Shown here one piece after another: positions 53,507 to 62,610 of a stretch of 64,000 bases of DNA. The translations under genes and the position numbers were made by a program. The stretch lies in the NCBI GenBank assembly GCA_015067785.1, contig SVLR01000009.1:1-64000 (forward strand). Reading direction: 5' to 3'. The notes beneath the pieces were generated by a model. That model saw nothing but the letters and a program-made list of their open reading frames with translations, had not been told where the DNA came from and ran no database searches. The DNA comes from Oscillospiraceae bacterium (GTDB taxonomy: Bacteria; Bacillota; Clostridia; Oscillospirales; Oscillospiraceae). Position 1 is the first letter of the stretch. Each line of letters starts with the position of its first letter.

Positions 53507-54514
53507 ATGGAAGGTCAAATGAAAAACAATTTGGGAAAAAGGATCGTCGGTACCCTTGCCATCCCTGTGATCGTGGCGGTGGTTCTGCTTTCTCTGTGCG
53601 CCTTGGGTGGCAGAAGCATGATCAATACCGCTTTGGGCTTTAATAACTTTGTATCTTATACCGCCATCGTAATGATCACCACCATCGCTCTGTCGATCAA
53701 CCTGAATAGTGGCAGATTTGATTTCTCCCTTGGCGCAATTATGACCCTGTCCTCTGTCATTGGCGCAAAGGTTTCCTATGCTGCGCTGGCAGGTGGTGAG
53801 GGGAGCGCGGTGCTTATGTTCGCCGTTACCGTTCTCAGCGGCATCGTGCTGGGACTTATTTCCGGCGTGATCTATGTTTTTCTGGGCATCCCGCCTATTA
53901 TCACTTCTTTGGGCGTGACCCTTATTTATGAAGGCATCACCTTTACCATTACCCAAGGCCGCTATTTGATGACAGAGGTACAAAACGATTCGATGCGGGC
54001 CTGTCGCAATACCTGGATCTACTCTGCGCTGCTGATCGTTGCCGTTTTGGCATTTATTATCTATGTATTCGACCGTACCCGCTTCGGCTGCAACTACCGG
54101 GCGCTGAAGGAAGGACAGAAGGTAGCTGTAGATACCGGCATCCGGGAGGTTCCCAACGCCATTGCCTGCTATACCGTTTGCGGTGGACTGATGGGCGTGG
54201 TAGGCTTTTTGTACGCGGTGCGTACCACCAATATCGATACCAGTGCGCTGAACTTCGGTTCGATCGGTATTATGTTCACGGCTTTCCTGCCGATGTTTAT
54301 CGGCGGATATATCAGCCGCTTCTCCAATGAGAAGCTGGGCTTCTTCCTTGCTGCGCTTTGTATGAGCATGCTCAACTCTACATTTGCGGTATTTAGTAAT
54401 GAGATCAAGGCGTCTACTCAGTCTATCATCAATGCGGTGCTGCTGGTGCTGTTCTTGATCTATTTGAGCAATGAATATCGGATCAAGGCCTTTTTCCGGC
54501 CCATCCGCAAATAA
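53507..54514 (+). CDS. Sugar ABC transporter permease (RbsC type) 2
   Basis: IALSINLNSGRFDFSLGAIMTLSSVIGAKVS, VDTGIREVPNAIACYTVCGGLMGVVGFLYA. Confidence 0.85.
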   Translation: MEGQMKNNLGKRIVGTLAIPVIVAVVLLSLCALGGRSMINTALGFNNFVSYTAIVMITTIALSINLNSGRFDFSLGAIMTLSSVIGAKVSYAALAGGEGSAVLMFAVTVLSGIVLGLISGVIYVFLGIPPIITSLGVTLIYEGITFTITQGRYLMTEVQNDSMRACRNTWIYSALLIVAVLAFIIYVFDRTRFGCNYRALKEGQKVAVDTGIREVPNAIACYTVCGGLMGVVGFLYAVRTTNIDTSALNFGSIGIMFTAFLPMFIGGYISRFSNEKLGFFLAALCMSMLNSTFAVFSNEIKASTQSIINAVLLVLFLIYLSNEYRIKAFFRPIRK

Positions 54515-54603
54515 ATTTGAATACAACTCATTTTCTGAGTGATATAGAAATACAGCCTCTTTCCTCGAGGAAAGAGGCTGATTCCAAAATGGAGGAATGA
54601 TCC

Positions 54604-56352
54604 ATGATCAATTTGAAAGGAAATCCCTTTTACTTAAATGATAAGCAGATCGCTTGGGTGGAAAGCACGCTGTCGGCTATGACCTTGGAAGAAAAAGCCG
54701 GACAGGTATTTTGCCCCATGGGCTTTACCGATGATCCCGGAGTGTTAAAACATATGGTGTGTGATATTGGCGCCGGTGCAATGATGTACCGTATGGGCCC
54801 TGCCGGATATATCCAAAATACCCATCGTACTATCCAAAGCTTGGCGAAAATCCCACTGCTGCTTGCTGCCAATACAGAGGCCGGCGGCAACGGGATCGCT
54901 ATGGAGGGTACTTCCTTTGGCAGCCCAATGGCAGTAGCGGCCACCGATGACCCGGAAAACGGCTACCGTATGGGCTATGTTGCCTGCGCGGAAGGTGCAG
55001 CGCTGGGACTAAACTGGTCCTTTGCACCTATTGTGGATATTGATATGGATTTCCACAACCCCATTACCAATACCCGTACCTTTGGCTCTGATGCGGATAA
55101 GGTGATCGCTTTTGCCTCACGCTATATGGATGGTGCAGAGGAAAACGGTGTGGCGGTTTCCATCAAGCATTTTCCCGGTGACGGTGTGGACGAGCGGGAT
55201 CAGCATATATTGACAAGTGTCAATTCTCTTTCCTGCGATGCTTGGATGAAAAGCTATGGCAAGGTTTATAAGACGCTTATTGAGAAAGGCGCAAAGACCG
55301 TAATGGTTGGTCATATTGCCCAGCCGGATTGGGTGAAGAGGCTAAATCCCAAAGCCGGTCGTAAGGAGCAACTGAAGCCTGCCTCTCTGAGCCGTCCGTT
55401 GGTGACGGGATTGCTGCGTGAAACGTTAGGCTTTAACGGCCTGATTTCAACAGATGCTACACCTATGGTGGGATTTACCAGCGCTATGCCGAGATCCGAG
55501 GCGATTCCTGCGGCAATTGCTGCGGGTGTGGATATGATCCTGTTTAATAAGAGTCTGGATGAGGACTATGGCTTCCTTTTGGAAGGGATCAAGACCGGTA
55601 AGGTTACCGAGGAGCGGCTGGGTGAGGCTGTAACACGGATACTGGCAACCAAGGCAAGCCTCCATTTACCGGAAAAGCATGCGGAAAACATCTTGGTTCC
55701 TGGACCTGAAGCGTTAGCGGTGGTTGGATGCGAAAAGCACAAGGCTTGGGCAAAGGCGGTTGCGGACAGAGCGATCACCTTGGTGCGGGATGAGCAGAAT
55801 TTGCTTCCCATCAGCCCAAAGAAATTCCGCCGTGTTTATTTGAATGTGATCCAAAAGAGCAATGACCCAACCGATGAAACTGTGCAGTATTGGAAAGCTC
55901 TGTTTGAAAAAGAAGACTTTGAAGTTACCGTCCGTGACCGCAGAACCACCATTGTGCCGTCGGACTTTATGGATCCTAATTTGCCGCCGGAAAAGGGGAT
56001 GCTGCTCTACGAAATGTACCGCAGCGTGGCGGAGATGAAGCAAAGCTATGACCTCTATGTCTACATTTGCAATATGCAAAATGCATCCAATAATACCACA
56101 TTGCGCCTGAACTGGAATGTGGCCTTTGGCTTGGGCGATGATGCACCCTGGCTCACCAGCGAGATCCCGGTGATGATGATCTCCACGGCTTATCCGTACC
56201 ACCTGTTTGATGCGCCGATGATCGAGACCTATATCAACGCCTACAGTGGAGAGCCGGATTTCTGCCGGGCGATCATGGACAAAATTATGGGCAGAAGCGA
56301 TTTTAAGGGCATCAGTCCCTGTGACCCCCTTTGTGGAAAGGATTATGTTTAA
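54604..56352 (+). CDS. Glycoside hydrolase family 3 protein (NagZ-like, no signal peptide)
   Basis: MTLEEKAGQVFCP, LLAANTEAGGNGI, SIKHFPGDGVDERDQH, GLISTDATPMVGF. Confidence 0.87.
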   Translation: MINLKGNPFYLNDKQIAWVESTLSAMTLEEKAGQVFCPMGFTDDPGVLKHMVCDIGAGAMMYRMGPAGYIQNTHRTIQSLAKIPLLLAANTEAGGNGIAMEGTSFGSPMAVAATDDPENGYRMGYVACAEGAALGLNWSFAPIVDIDMDFHNPITNTRTFGSDADKVIAFASRYMDGAEENGVAVSIKHFPGDGVDERDQHILTSVNSLSCDAWMKSYGKVYKTLIEKGAKTVMVGHIAQPDWVKRLNPKAGRKEQLKPASLSRPLVTGLLRETLGFNGLISTDATPMVGFTSAMPRSEAIPAAIAAGVDMILFNKSLDEDYGFLLEGIKTGKVTEERLGEAVTRILATKASLHLPEKHAENILVPGPEALAVVGCEKHKAWAKAVADRAITLVRDEQNLLPISPKKFRRVYLNVIQKSNDPTDETVQYWKALFEKEDFEVTVRDRRTTIVPSDFMDPNLPPEKGMLLYEMYRSVAEMKQSYDLYVYICNMQNASNNTTLRLNWNVAFGLGDDAPWLTSEIPVMMISTAYPYHLFDAPMIETYINAYSGEPDFCRAIMDKIMGRSDFKGISPCDPLCGKDYV

Positions 56353-56353
56353 T

Positions 56354-56986
56354 ATGAAAGCAATTATTCTCGATTTGGACGGCGTGATCTGTCACACCGA
56401 CGAATACCATTATTTGGCATGGAAGGCTATGGCAGACGGTTTAGGCGTCTATTTTGACCGGGAGATCAACAACCGTCTTCGCGGTGTTTCCCGGATGGCA
56501 AGCCTGGAGATCGTACTGGAAAATTACACGGGTCAGCTTTCTCAGGCGGAGAAGGAGGCCTTGGCGGAACAGAAAAACGAGCTGTACAAGGAATCCCTGA
56601 AGCAGATGAGCCCTGCTGATCTGAGTGAGGAGGTTAAATCCACTTTGGATACTCTTCGTAGCCGCGGCTATAAGCTGGCCATCGGATCTTCTTCCAAAAA
56701 TGCGCCCTTTATTTTGCAGCAGATCGGTTTGGGCGGCTATTTTGATGCGATCTCCGACGGGAATAACATCACTCGCTCCAAGCCTGACCCTGAGGTTTTT
56801 GTCAAGGCGGCGGAAATGCTGTGTGTGCCCTGTGCAGAATGTTTGGTGGTGGAAGATGCGGTTGCCGGTGCCCAAGCGGGTCACGCCGGCGGTATGCGGG
56901 TCGCTTGTGTAGGCGATGCCGCCGCAGAAAAAGCAGGCGATTATAATTTAACCTCTTTCCGGGAGCTTTTGGAGGTGGTGCTGTAA
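56354..56986 (+). CDS. pgmB: Beta-phosphoglucomutase / HAD hydrolase
   Basis: AIILDLDGVICHTDEYHYLAWKAMAD, LRGVSRMASLEIVLE, LAIGSSSKNAPFIL, VVEDAVAGAQAGHAGGM. Confidence 0.88.
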   Translation: MKAIILDLDGVICHTDEYHYLAWKAMADGLGVYFDREINNRLRGVSRMASLEIVLENYTGQLSQAEKEALAEQKNELYKESLKQMSPADLSEEVKSTLDTLRSRGYKLAIGSSSKNAPFILQQIGLGGYFDAISDGNNITRSKPDPEVFVKAAEMLCVPCAECLVVEDAVAGAQAGHAGGMRVACVGDAAAEKAGDYNLTSFRELLEVVL

Positions 56987-58452
56987 TGGTGCAGAACGAA
57001 CACTTTTTGAATGTTGCTGATAGTCTCAAGCCTTCATTGATCGAAAAAAGTGTAGTGCCCTTGGATATGGAATCGCACAGACAGCGGATGCTTTCCAAGG
57101 GAGATACTCTCCGCTTGGATTTCGGAAATCATTTTGTTGGCAAAGTAACACTAAAATTCGGTTTTACCGGAAGTCACCCCGATGCGCCGGCTTGGATCAG
57201 GCTTAAATTCGCGGAGCGGGAATGTGAGCTTTTGGAAAATGCTGAAACCTACCGCGGCTGGATCAGTATGGGCTGGATCCAACAGGAGCAGCTACATATC
57301 GATGTACTGCCCTCTGAGATCACCCTTCCGCGCCGTTACGCATTCCGGTATCTGCAGCTCGAGGTGCTGGATGTCAGCTCCAAATATCAGCTGAAATTGG
57401 AAGAGGCTGCTTGCGTTGCAACTACCTCTGCTGATGATCTGCAGCTGCGCCCTTATTTGGGAACGCCCCGGCAGATGCAGCTGGATAAAATTGCTTGCCA
57501 CACTTTGCGAGAGTGTATGCAGAATGTGTTTGAGGACGGTCCTAAGCGGGATCGCCGCCTGTGGATGGGGGATCTGCGGATGCAGGCGCTGGCCAATTAT
57601 GAGACCTTCCGCAATTACGATCTGGTGAAGCGGTGTCTCTATCTGTTTGCCGGAACGATGCTGGACGGCGGTCGGATCGGTGCTTGCTTGTTTACCGAAC
57701 CGGAGATCGAAGTGGACGATACGGTGATGTTCGACTACTCGCTTTTTTACATTCCCACACTGCTGGATTATTACAAGGCCACCGGGGATATGGAAACCTT
57801 AAAGGAACTGGCGCCTACGGCACTGCATCAGATAGAGGTGGTGCAGCCTTACTTCGGAGAAGACCACTTGGTAAAGGACTCCGATGTGCTGGGCTGGTGC
57901 TTTGTTGACTGGAATTTGGGTCTCAACAAGCAAGCTTCTGCTCAGGGCATTTATCTATACTGCCTGAAGGCAGCTATTGAGATGACCCAAATTCTGGGGA
58001 TAAATACGCAGACACTGAAAGAGGATTTTGCGGCAAAGAAAGCGGCGGCAGAGCTTCTTTGGAACGGTAGCTTCTATGTCAGCGGTGATAATCAGCAGAT
58101 TTCTTGGGCCAGTCAAGTGTGGATGGTTTTGGGTGGTGCAATGCACGGAAATGCTGAGCTGTTGGAGCGTTTGGAGCGTACATCTGCAGAAGCAATGGTT
58201 ACCCCTTATATGTACCATAATTACATCGATGCTTTGTTGACTGTCGGTGAAAAGGAAAAGGCGCTGCAGGTGCTGGACCGTTATTGGGGCGGTATGCTGG
58301 ATGCTGGGGCGGATACCTTTTGGGAGCTGTATAATCCCCAAAATCCCAATGAATCTCCCTATGGCGGCGCCATCGTCAACAGCTATTGCCACGCATGGAG
58401 CTGTGCACCGGCTTATTTTTTGAGAAGGTTCTTTACATCTGAAGCACTGTGA
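56986..58452 (+). CDS. GH78-like (alpha-L-rhamnosidase-type) six-hairpin glycosidase
   Basis: NVFEDGPKRDRRLWMGDLRMQALANYETFRNYDLVKRCL, VLGWCFVDWNLGLNKQASAQGIYLYCLKAA, GADTFWELYNPQNP. Confidence 0.75.
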   Translation: MVQNEHFLNVADSLKPSLIEKSVVPLDMESHRQRMLSKGDTLRLDFGNHFVGKVTLKFGFTGSHPDAPAWIRLKFAERECELLENAETYRGWISMGWIQQEQLHIDVLPSEITLPRRYAFRYLQLEVLDVSSKYQLKLEEAACVATTSADDLQLRPYLGTPRQMQLDKIACHTLRECMQNVFEDGPKRDRRLWMGDLRMQALANYETFRNYDLVKRCLYLFAGTMLDGGRIGACLFTEPEIEVDDTVMFDYSLFYIPTLLDYYKATGDMETLKELAPTALHQIEVVQPYFGEDHLVKDSDVLGWCFVDWNLGLNKQASAQGIYLYCLKAAIEMTQILGINTQTLKEDFAAKKAAAELLWNGSFYVSGDNQQISWASQVWMVLGGAMHGNAELLERLERTSAEAMVTPYMYHNYIDALLTVGEKEKALQVLDRYWGGMLDAGADTFWELYNPQNPNESPYGGAIVNSYCHAWSCAPAYFLRRFFTSEAL

Positions 58453-58481
58453 CCATCTGCAAAGCCTTCCTATATCAATAA

Positions 58482-58521
58482 ATCCGATCCTTTCGCCAAA
58501 TGGCGGAAAGATCGGATTTTG
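58482..58521 (+). terminator. Rho-independent terminator
   Basis: AATCCGATCCTTTCGCCAAATGGCGGAAAGATCGGATTTT. Confidence 0.75.
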
Positions 58522-58533
58522 TTGCTTATAGAA

Positions 58534-58910
58534 AACCACCAGCACGGCTGGTGGTTCCAAAAAGCTTTAGCTATGCCCAGTCCCGCCGCAGCGGCAAGCC
58601 TCCCCTGTGTAAGGGGAGGTGCCCAGTGCGCACACTGGGCGGAGGGGTTGTTCTCATAGTGTCAATCCCTCAATCAGCCTGTTCGGCTGACAGCCCTGCC
58701 GGGCCCGCGCCCCTTTTGTCCGCGTTGCGGACATTTTCCCCGCTAACGGGGAAATCTACCCTTTACACAAGGGAGCCTTCGGTGCGCTAATTACCGCATT
58801 TGCGGTGGTGGGGCAAAACACGAAAGCGAAAGAGAATTCGATGAGCCTATAGGCTCGGCAGGTTGTAGGCCCTAAGGTGGCCTGTGCATACCACCGGCAC
58901 GGCCGGTGGT
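58534..58910. repeat. ~377-bp hairpin-rich intergenic element bounded by two near-identical palindromes
   Basis: Left AACCACCAGCACGGCTGGTGGTT (58534-58556), right ACCACCGGCACGGCCGGTGGT (58890-58910); at least six short internal hairpins. Confidence 0.65.
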
Positions 58911-59200
58911 TATGATTCTTTGTGAAATTTACGGTTATAAACAAAGAAAAGCTTTTCTTATCGTGTGGTGCTTCCTATTTTGAATGGACACGCAGACAGC
59001 GATGCGTCCTTTACTTCCATTGCGGAAAACGCAGCGCGGTTGATCGCTTACATAGACGAGCGTTTCGGCGGTCAAGTGCTGGCTATTGGCAGAAAGCTAC
59101 GCCGGTGGTGGCAGCATGACGGAAAACATGGACAAAGTCGGCGGTGAGGGCACAGGTACCTTTGCCAAGCAGGTCATTGACCTCTACACCCCAAAAAAAT

Positions 59201-59231
59201 TGCCGCTGAGGAACGAAATTCCTCGGCGGCG
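59201..59231 (+). terminator. Rho-independent terminator-like hairpin
   Basis: TGCCGCTGAGGAACGAAATTCCTCGGCGGCG followed by TTTT. Confidence 0.65.
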
Positions 59232-59339
59232 TTTTATGTTTATCTTACGGCCGGAAAATGACTATAGATATAGAATTCCTCTTGGCGCGGCATACACAAC
59301 TTATATCGACAAAAATATAATGATGGTAGGAGGTGCAAC

Positions 59340-60143
59340 ATGGATGCTATTGTATTAATGGCGCTGATCGCAACACTTGGCACGTGGCTTGTAACTGCAT
59401 TAGGTGCAGCAACGGTCGTCTTTTTTAAGTCCCCCAATCCAAAGGCGTTGAACCTTATGCTTGGATTTGCTTCTGGTGTCATGATTGCGGCGAGCTTTTG
59501 GTCGTTGCTGCAACCTGCCATAGAGCGTGCAGAAGCTACGTCAACTCTGCCTGCCTACTTTGTGGCAACAGGCGGTTTTCTATTCGGTGCATTGTTTATG
59601 TGGGGAAGCGATAAAATTATAACGAACGCCCAGCGGAAGATTACAAATACACAAGAAAGCCCAAACACACGCTTTGGCAGAATTATGATGCTGATCTTAT
59701 CTATCACGCTTCATAACATACCAGAAGGCTTGGCGGTCGGAGTTGCGTTTGGTGTACTGAAAAACGGCGGTTATAGTACGGAAGGGCTTATGGGCGCCAT
59801 TACCATTGCAATTGGGATCGGTTTGCAGAATTTTCCCGAAGGGGCCGCGGTTTCTATTCCGCTGAGGAGAGAAGGATTCTCCAGAAAAAAGAGCTTTTTA
59901 TATGGTCAGGCTTCGGGTATGGTAGAACCAATTGCAGGTGTGGTCGGCGCATTGTTAGTTGTTTACGTGGAAACAATTCTGCCGTATGCGCTTGCTTTCG
60001 CCGCCGGAGCAATGATTTTGGTTGCTGTGCACGAGTTGATTCCTGAGTGTCAAAAAAACCAAGAAGCACAGCCTTATTTTGCAACTATGGGAATCGTTCT
60101 CGGATTTGCCGTTATGATGCTGTTAGATGTTATGCTGGGGTGA
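59340..60143 (+). CDS. ZIP family metal transporter
   Basis: LMLGFASGVMIAASFWSLLQPAIE, LSITLHNIPEGLAVGVAFG, GIGLQNFPEGAAVSIPLRREG. Confidence 0.93.
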   Translation: MDAIVLMALIATLGTWLVTALGAATVVFFKSPNPKALNLMLGFASGVMIAASFWSLLQPAIERAEATSTLPAYFVATGGFLFGALFMWGSDKIITNAQRKITNTQESPNTRFGRIMMLILSITLHNIPEGLAVGVAFGVLKNGGYSTEGLMGAITIAIGIGLQNFPEGAAVSIPLRREGFSRKKSFLYGQASGMVEPIAGVVGALLVVYVETILPYALAFAAGAMILVAVHELIPECQKNQEAQPYFATMGIVLGFAVMMLLDVMLG

Positions 60144-60149
60144 ACAAAA

Positions 60150-60188
60150 TGAGCTTTGATTTTTTTGGTAGAAATAAATCAAAGCTCA
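60150..60188 (+). terminator. Rho-independent terminator of ZIP gene
   Basis: TGAGCTTTGATTT...AAATCAAAGCTCA followed by CTTTTATATTTT. Confidence 0.7.
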
Positions 60189-60317
60189 CTTTTATATTTT
60201 ATGGACAAGCTGACGATTAGGTTTTTGTTCTATAATACTGTTAAACAAACTACGGAAACCGGTTCTGACACTATATCCAAGGAAGAAAGTCATTGACAAT
60301 AATGGAGAAATTTGTTA

Positions 60318-60337
60318 ATCTGTTATCGATAACAGAT
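60318..60337. promoter_or_regulatory. Perfect 20-bp palindromic operator upstream of PfkB operon
   Basis: ATCTGTTATCGATAACAGAT, 38 bp before the ATG; LacI-family-like symmetry. Confidence 0.7.
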
Positions 60338-60374
60338 GACAGTTTGCACAATGAAGAAAAGTGAGGGAATCAAT

Positions 60375-61379
60375 ATGCGTAAAGGAATTTGTTGTGCGGG
60401 AAATATGATCGTAGATATTACCTATCCTATATCGACATGGCCCCGTCAGGGGGAACTGACGCATATAACCGAAGGTATCCAAAACTCCACCGGCGGCAGC
60501 GTCTGCAACACCATTTCGGATTTGGCAAAGCTGGATCCCGCGCTTCACCTCGTAGCCTCCGGCTATGCGGGTCATGATGCAGAAGGCGATTTCATTTTGC
60601 AGGAAATGGGAAAGTACCCCAATATCGATCTGTCCCAGGTGCGCCGGGATGGCAGAACCTCTTTTACTGCGGTTATGAGCAATAATGAGACCAAGGAGCG
60701 CACCTTCTTCCAGCATGCCGGCGCAAATGCGTACTACGGCGAAAAAGATATTGATTTGGAAAATTTGGATGTGGATATTTTTCACATTGGTTATATCCTG
60801 CTTCTGCCGGCATTGGATGCAGAGGACAGCGAGTATGGCACCAAAATGGCACGTCTTTTACATAAAGTTCAGCAAAAGGGCATAAAAACGTCCATCGATG
60901 TGGTTTCGGAAGCCGGTGATCGTTTTCAAAAGCTGGTGACACCTGCCCTCAAATATGCCAATTATTGCATTATCAACGAAATCGAAGCCCAGCAGAGTAC
61001 GGGAATTATACTCCGGGACGAACAGGGAAGTCTCCTCAAGGAAAACCTGCCTGTTGCGCTTAATAAATTGAGAGAATATGGCGTATCCACTTGGGCAGTG
61101 ATCCATTGCCCCGAGCTTGGCTGCGGTATCGACGAAAATGGTAAGTACTGGGAAGTTCCCAGCCTGAAGCTACCTGCCGGCTACATTAGGGGCACGGTGG
61201 GCGCAGGCGATGCCTTCTGTGCAGGTGTTCTCTACGGCGCAGAGACCGGTATGAATCTGGGGGATGCCTTGAAGCTGGGTGCTTGCACAGCAGCGGCATC
61301 CTTAAGCGAGGTCAGTGCATCTGACGGCGTAAAGGCCGCAGAGGAAGTGCTGAAATTATATGAAATGTACGGAGGCTAA
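60375..61379 (+). CDS. PfkB family carbohydrate kinase
   Basis: GICCAGNMIVDITYPI, GGSVCNTISDLAKL, GTVGAGDAFCAGVLYGAETGMNL. Confidence 0.9.
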   Translation: MRKGICCAGNMIVDITYPISTWPRQGELTHITEGIQNSTGGSVCNTISDLAKLDPALHLVASGYAGHDAEGDFILQEMGKYPNIDLSQVRRDGRTSFTAVMSNNETKERTFFQHAGANAYYGEKDIDLENLDVDIFHIGYILLLPALDAEDSEYGTKMARLLHKVQQKGIKTSIDVVSEAGDRFQKLVTPALKYANYCIINEIEAQQSTGIILRDEQGSLLKENLPVALNKLREYGVSTWAVIHCPELGCGIDENGKYWEVPSLKLPAGYIRGTVGAGDAFCAGVLYGAETGMNLGDALKLGACTAAASLSEVSASDGVKAAEEVLKLYEMYGG

Positions 61380-61386
61380 GGGAGAT

Positions 61387-62598
61387 ATGAAACAAGCAGT
61401 CATGTACGGCGGCGGTAATATTGGCCGTGGCTTTATCGGTGCGCTTCTGAGCCAAAGCGGTTATAGGGTGACCTTTATTGATGTTGCTGAGCCGGTCATC
61501 AAAGCTTTGCAGGAAAAGGAAAAATATCCTATCCGCATCGTATCTACCGAAGGCTACGAGGATGTTTGGGTGGAAAATGTAACCGCGGTCAACGGCAATC
61601 TTCCTGACGCAGTAGAGGCAATTGCGAACTGCGACATTATGGCAACAGCCGTAGGCGCAAGAATCCTCAAGTTCATCGTTCCCAATATCGTGGCTGGCTT
61701 ACGGAAGCGTTGGGAAATGAATAAAGGGCCGCTGAATATCATCATCTGCGAAAACCTTAACGATGCCAATAAGGTTCTTGAGGGGATGCTCAAAGAACAG
61801 CTGACCGAGGAAGAATGTAAGAAGTTCGACGAAGCGGTGGGTTTGGTAGAAGCGTCTATTGGCCGTATGGTGCCTGTCCAGACGGAAGAAATGAAGGACG
61901 GCGAGCCTATGCGTGTCTGCGTAGAAAAGTACGGCTTCCTGCCTGTAGACAAGGCGGCATTTAAGGGCGAGGTGCCGGATATCAAAAATATGGTACCTTA
62001 TGAGCCTTTTGATTTTTACATCAAAAGAAAACTCTATGTTCATAATATGGGTCACGCAACCTGTGCTTATTTAGGAGACCTTTTGGGACTGGAGTATATC
62101 TATCAGTCTATCGCAGTTCCCGAGGTGCGTGTCTTGGTGCAAAATGCAATGCTGGAAAGCGCGCTGATCCTTAACAAACATTACGGTGCAGATATGCCCG
62201 CTTTACAAGCCCATATCACAGATCTACTCTACCGATTTACCAACAAAGCCTTAAAAGATACCTGTGGGCGTGTTGGCGGTGACCCGGCAAGAAAACTCTC
62301 TCCTGCTGACCGACTGATTGGCTCTTCCTTGCTTGCGCTGAGCGAGGGCATCACACCTGCCTATATTGCCGTAGGTGCTGCCGCCGGTTTACACCGCTAC
62401 ATAAAAGAAAATGGTGGTGAGCAGTCCACAGATGCTGCAAAGGTGGTACTCTTGGAGGTTTCCAAGTTAGAAGAAAACCATACCTTAGCAAAATTGATCC
62501 TTCATTACTACAAAATGCTGCTTAGCGGCTGTGATCTTGCAACGCTCATTGCCGAAGCAGATAAAATCAAGCACGAGAATATGCAGCCTGTTGTTTAA
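61387..62598 (+). CDS. Mannitol dehydrogenase-family polyol-phosphate dehydrogenase (MtlD-like)
   Basis: AVMYGGGNIGRGFIGALLSQSGYRVTFIDV, IICENLNDANKVL, VEASIGRMVPVQTEE, KRKLYVHNMGHATCAYLGDLLG. Confidence 0.87.
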   Translation: MKQAVMYGGGNIGRGFIGALLSQSGYRVTFIDVAEPVIKALQEKEKYPIRIVSTEGYEDVWVENVTAVNGNLPDAVEAIANCDIMATAVGARILKFIVPNIVAGLRKRWEMNKGPLNIIICENLNDANKVLEGMLKEQLTEEECKKFDEAVGLVEASIGRMVPVQTEEMKDGEPMRVCVEKYGFLPVDKAAFKGEVPDIKNMVPYEPFDFYIKRKLYVHNMGHATCAYLGDLLGLEYIYQSIAVPEVRVLVQNAMLESALILNKHYGADMPALQAHITDLLYRFTNKALKDTCGRVGGDPARKLSPADRLIGSSLLALSEGITPAYIAVGAAAGLHRYIKENGGEQSTDAAKVVLLEVSKLEENHTLAKLILHYYKMLLSGCDLATLIAEADKIKHENMQPVV

Positions 62599-62610
62599 GG
62601 AGGAATTATC

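Noticed and set aside
58534-58910. Hairpin-rich block as CRISPR array or tRNA cluster
   Set aside because: No constant direct repeat with regular spacing; hairpins differ in sequence and none carries a tRNA consensus (no GGTTCGANTCC-type T-arm).
37571-59231. Shared CCGCTGAGG stem in terminators at 37571, 39222 and 59201 as a regulatory family
   Set aside because: Each sits at a gene end with terminator geometry; similarity is limited to the stem and probably reflects common terminator sequences of the genome.
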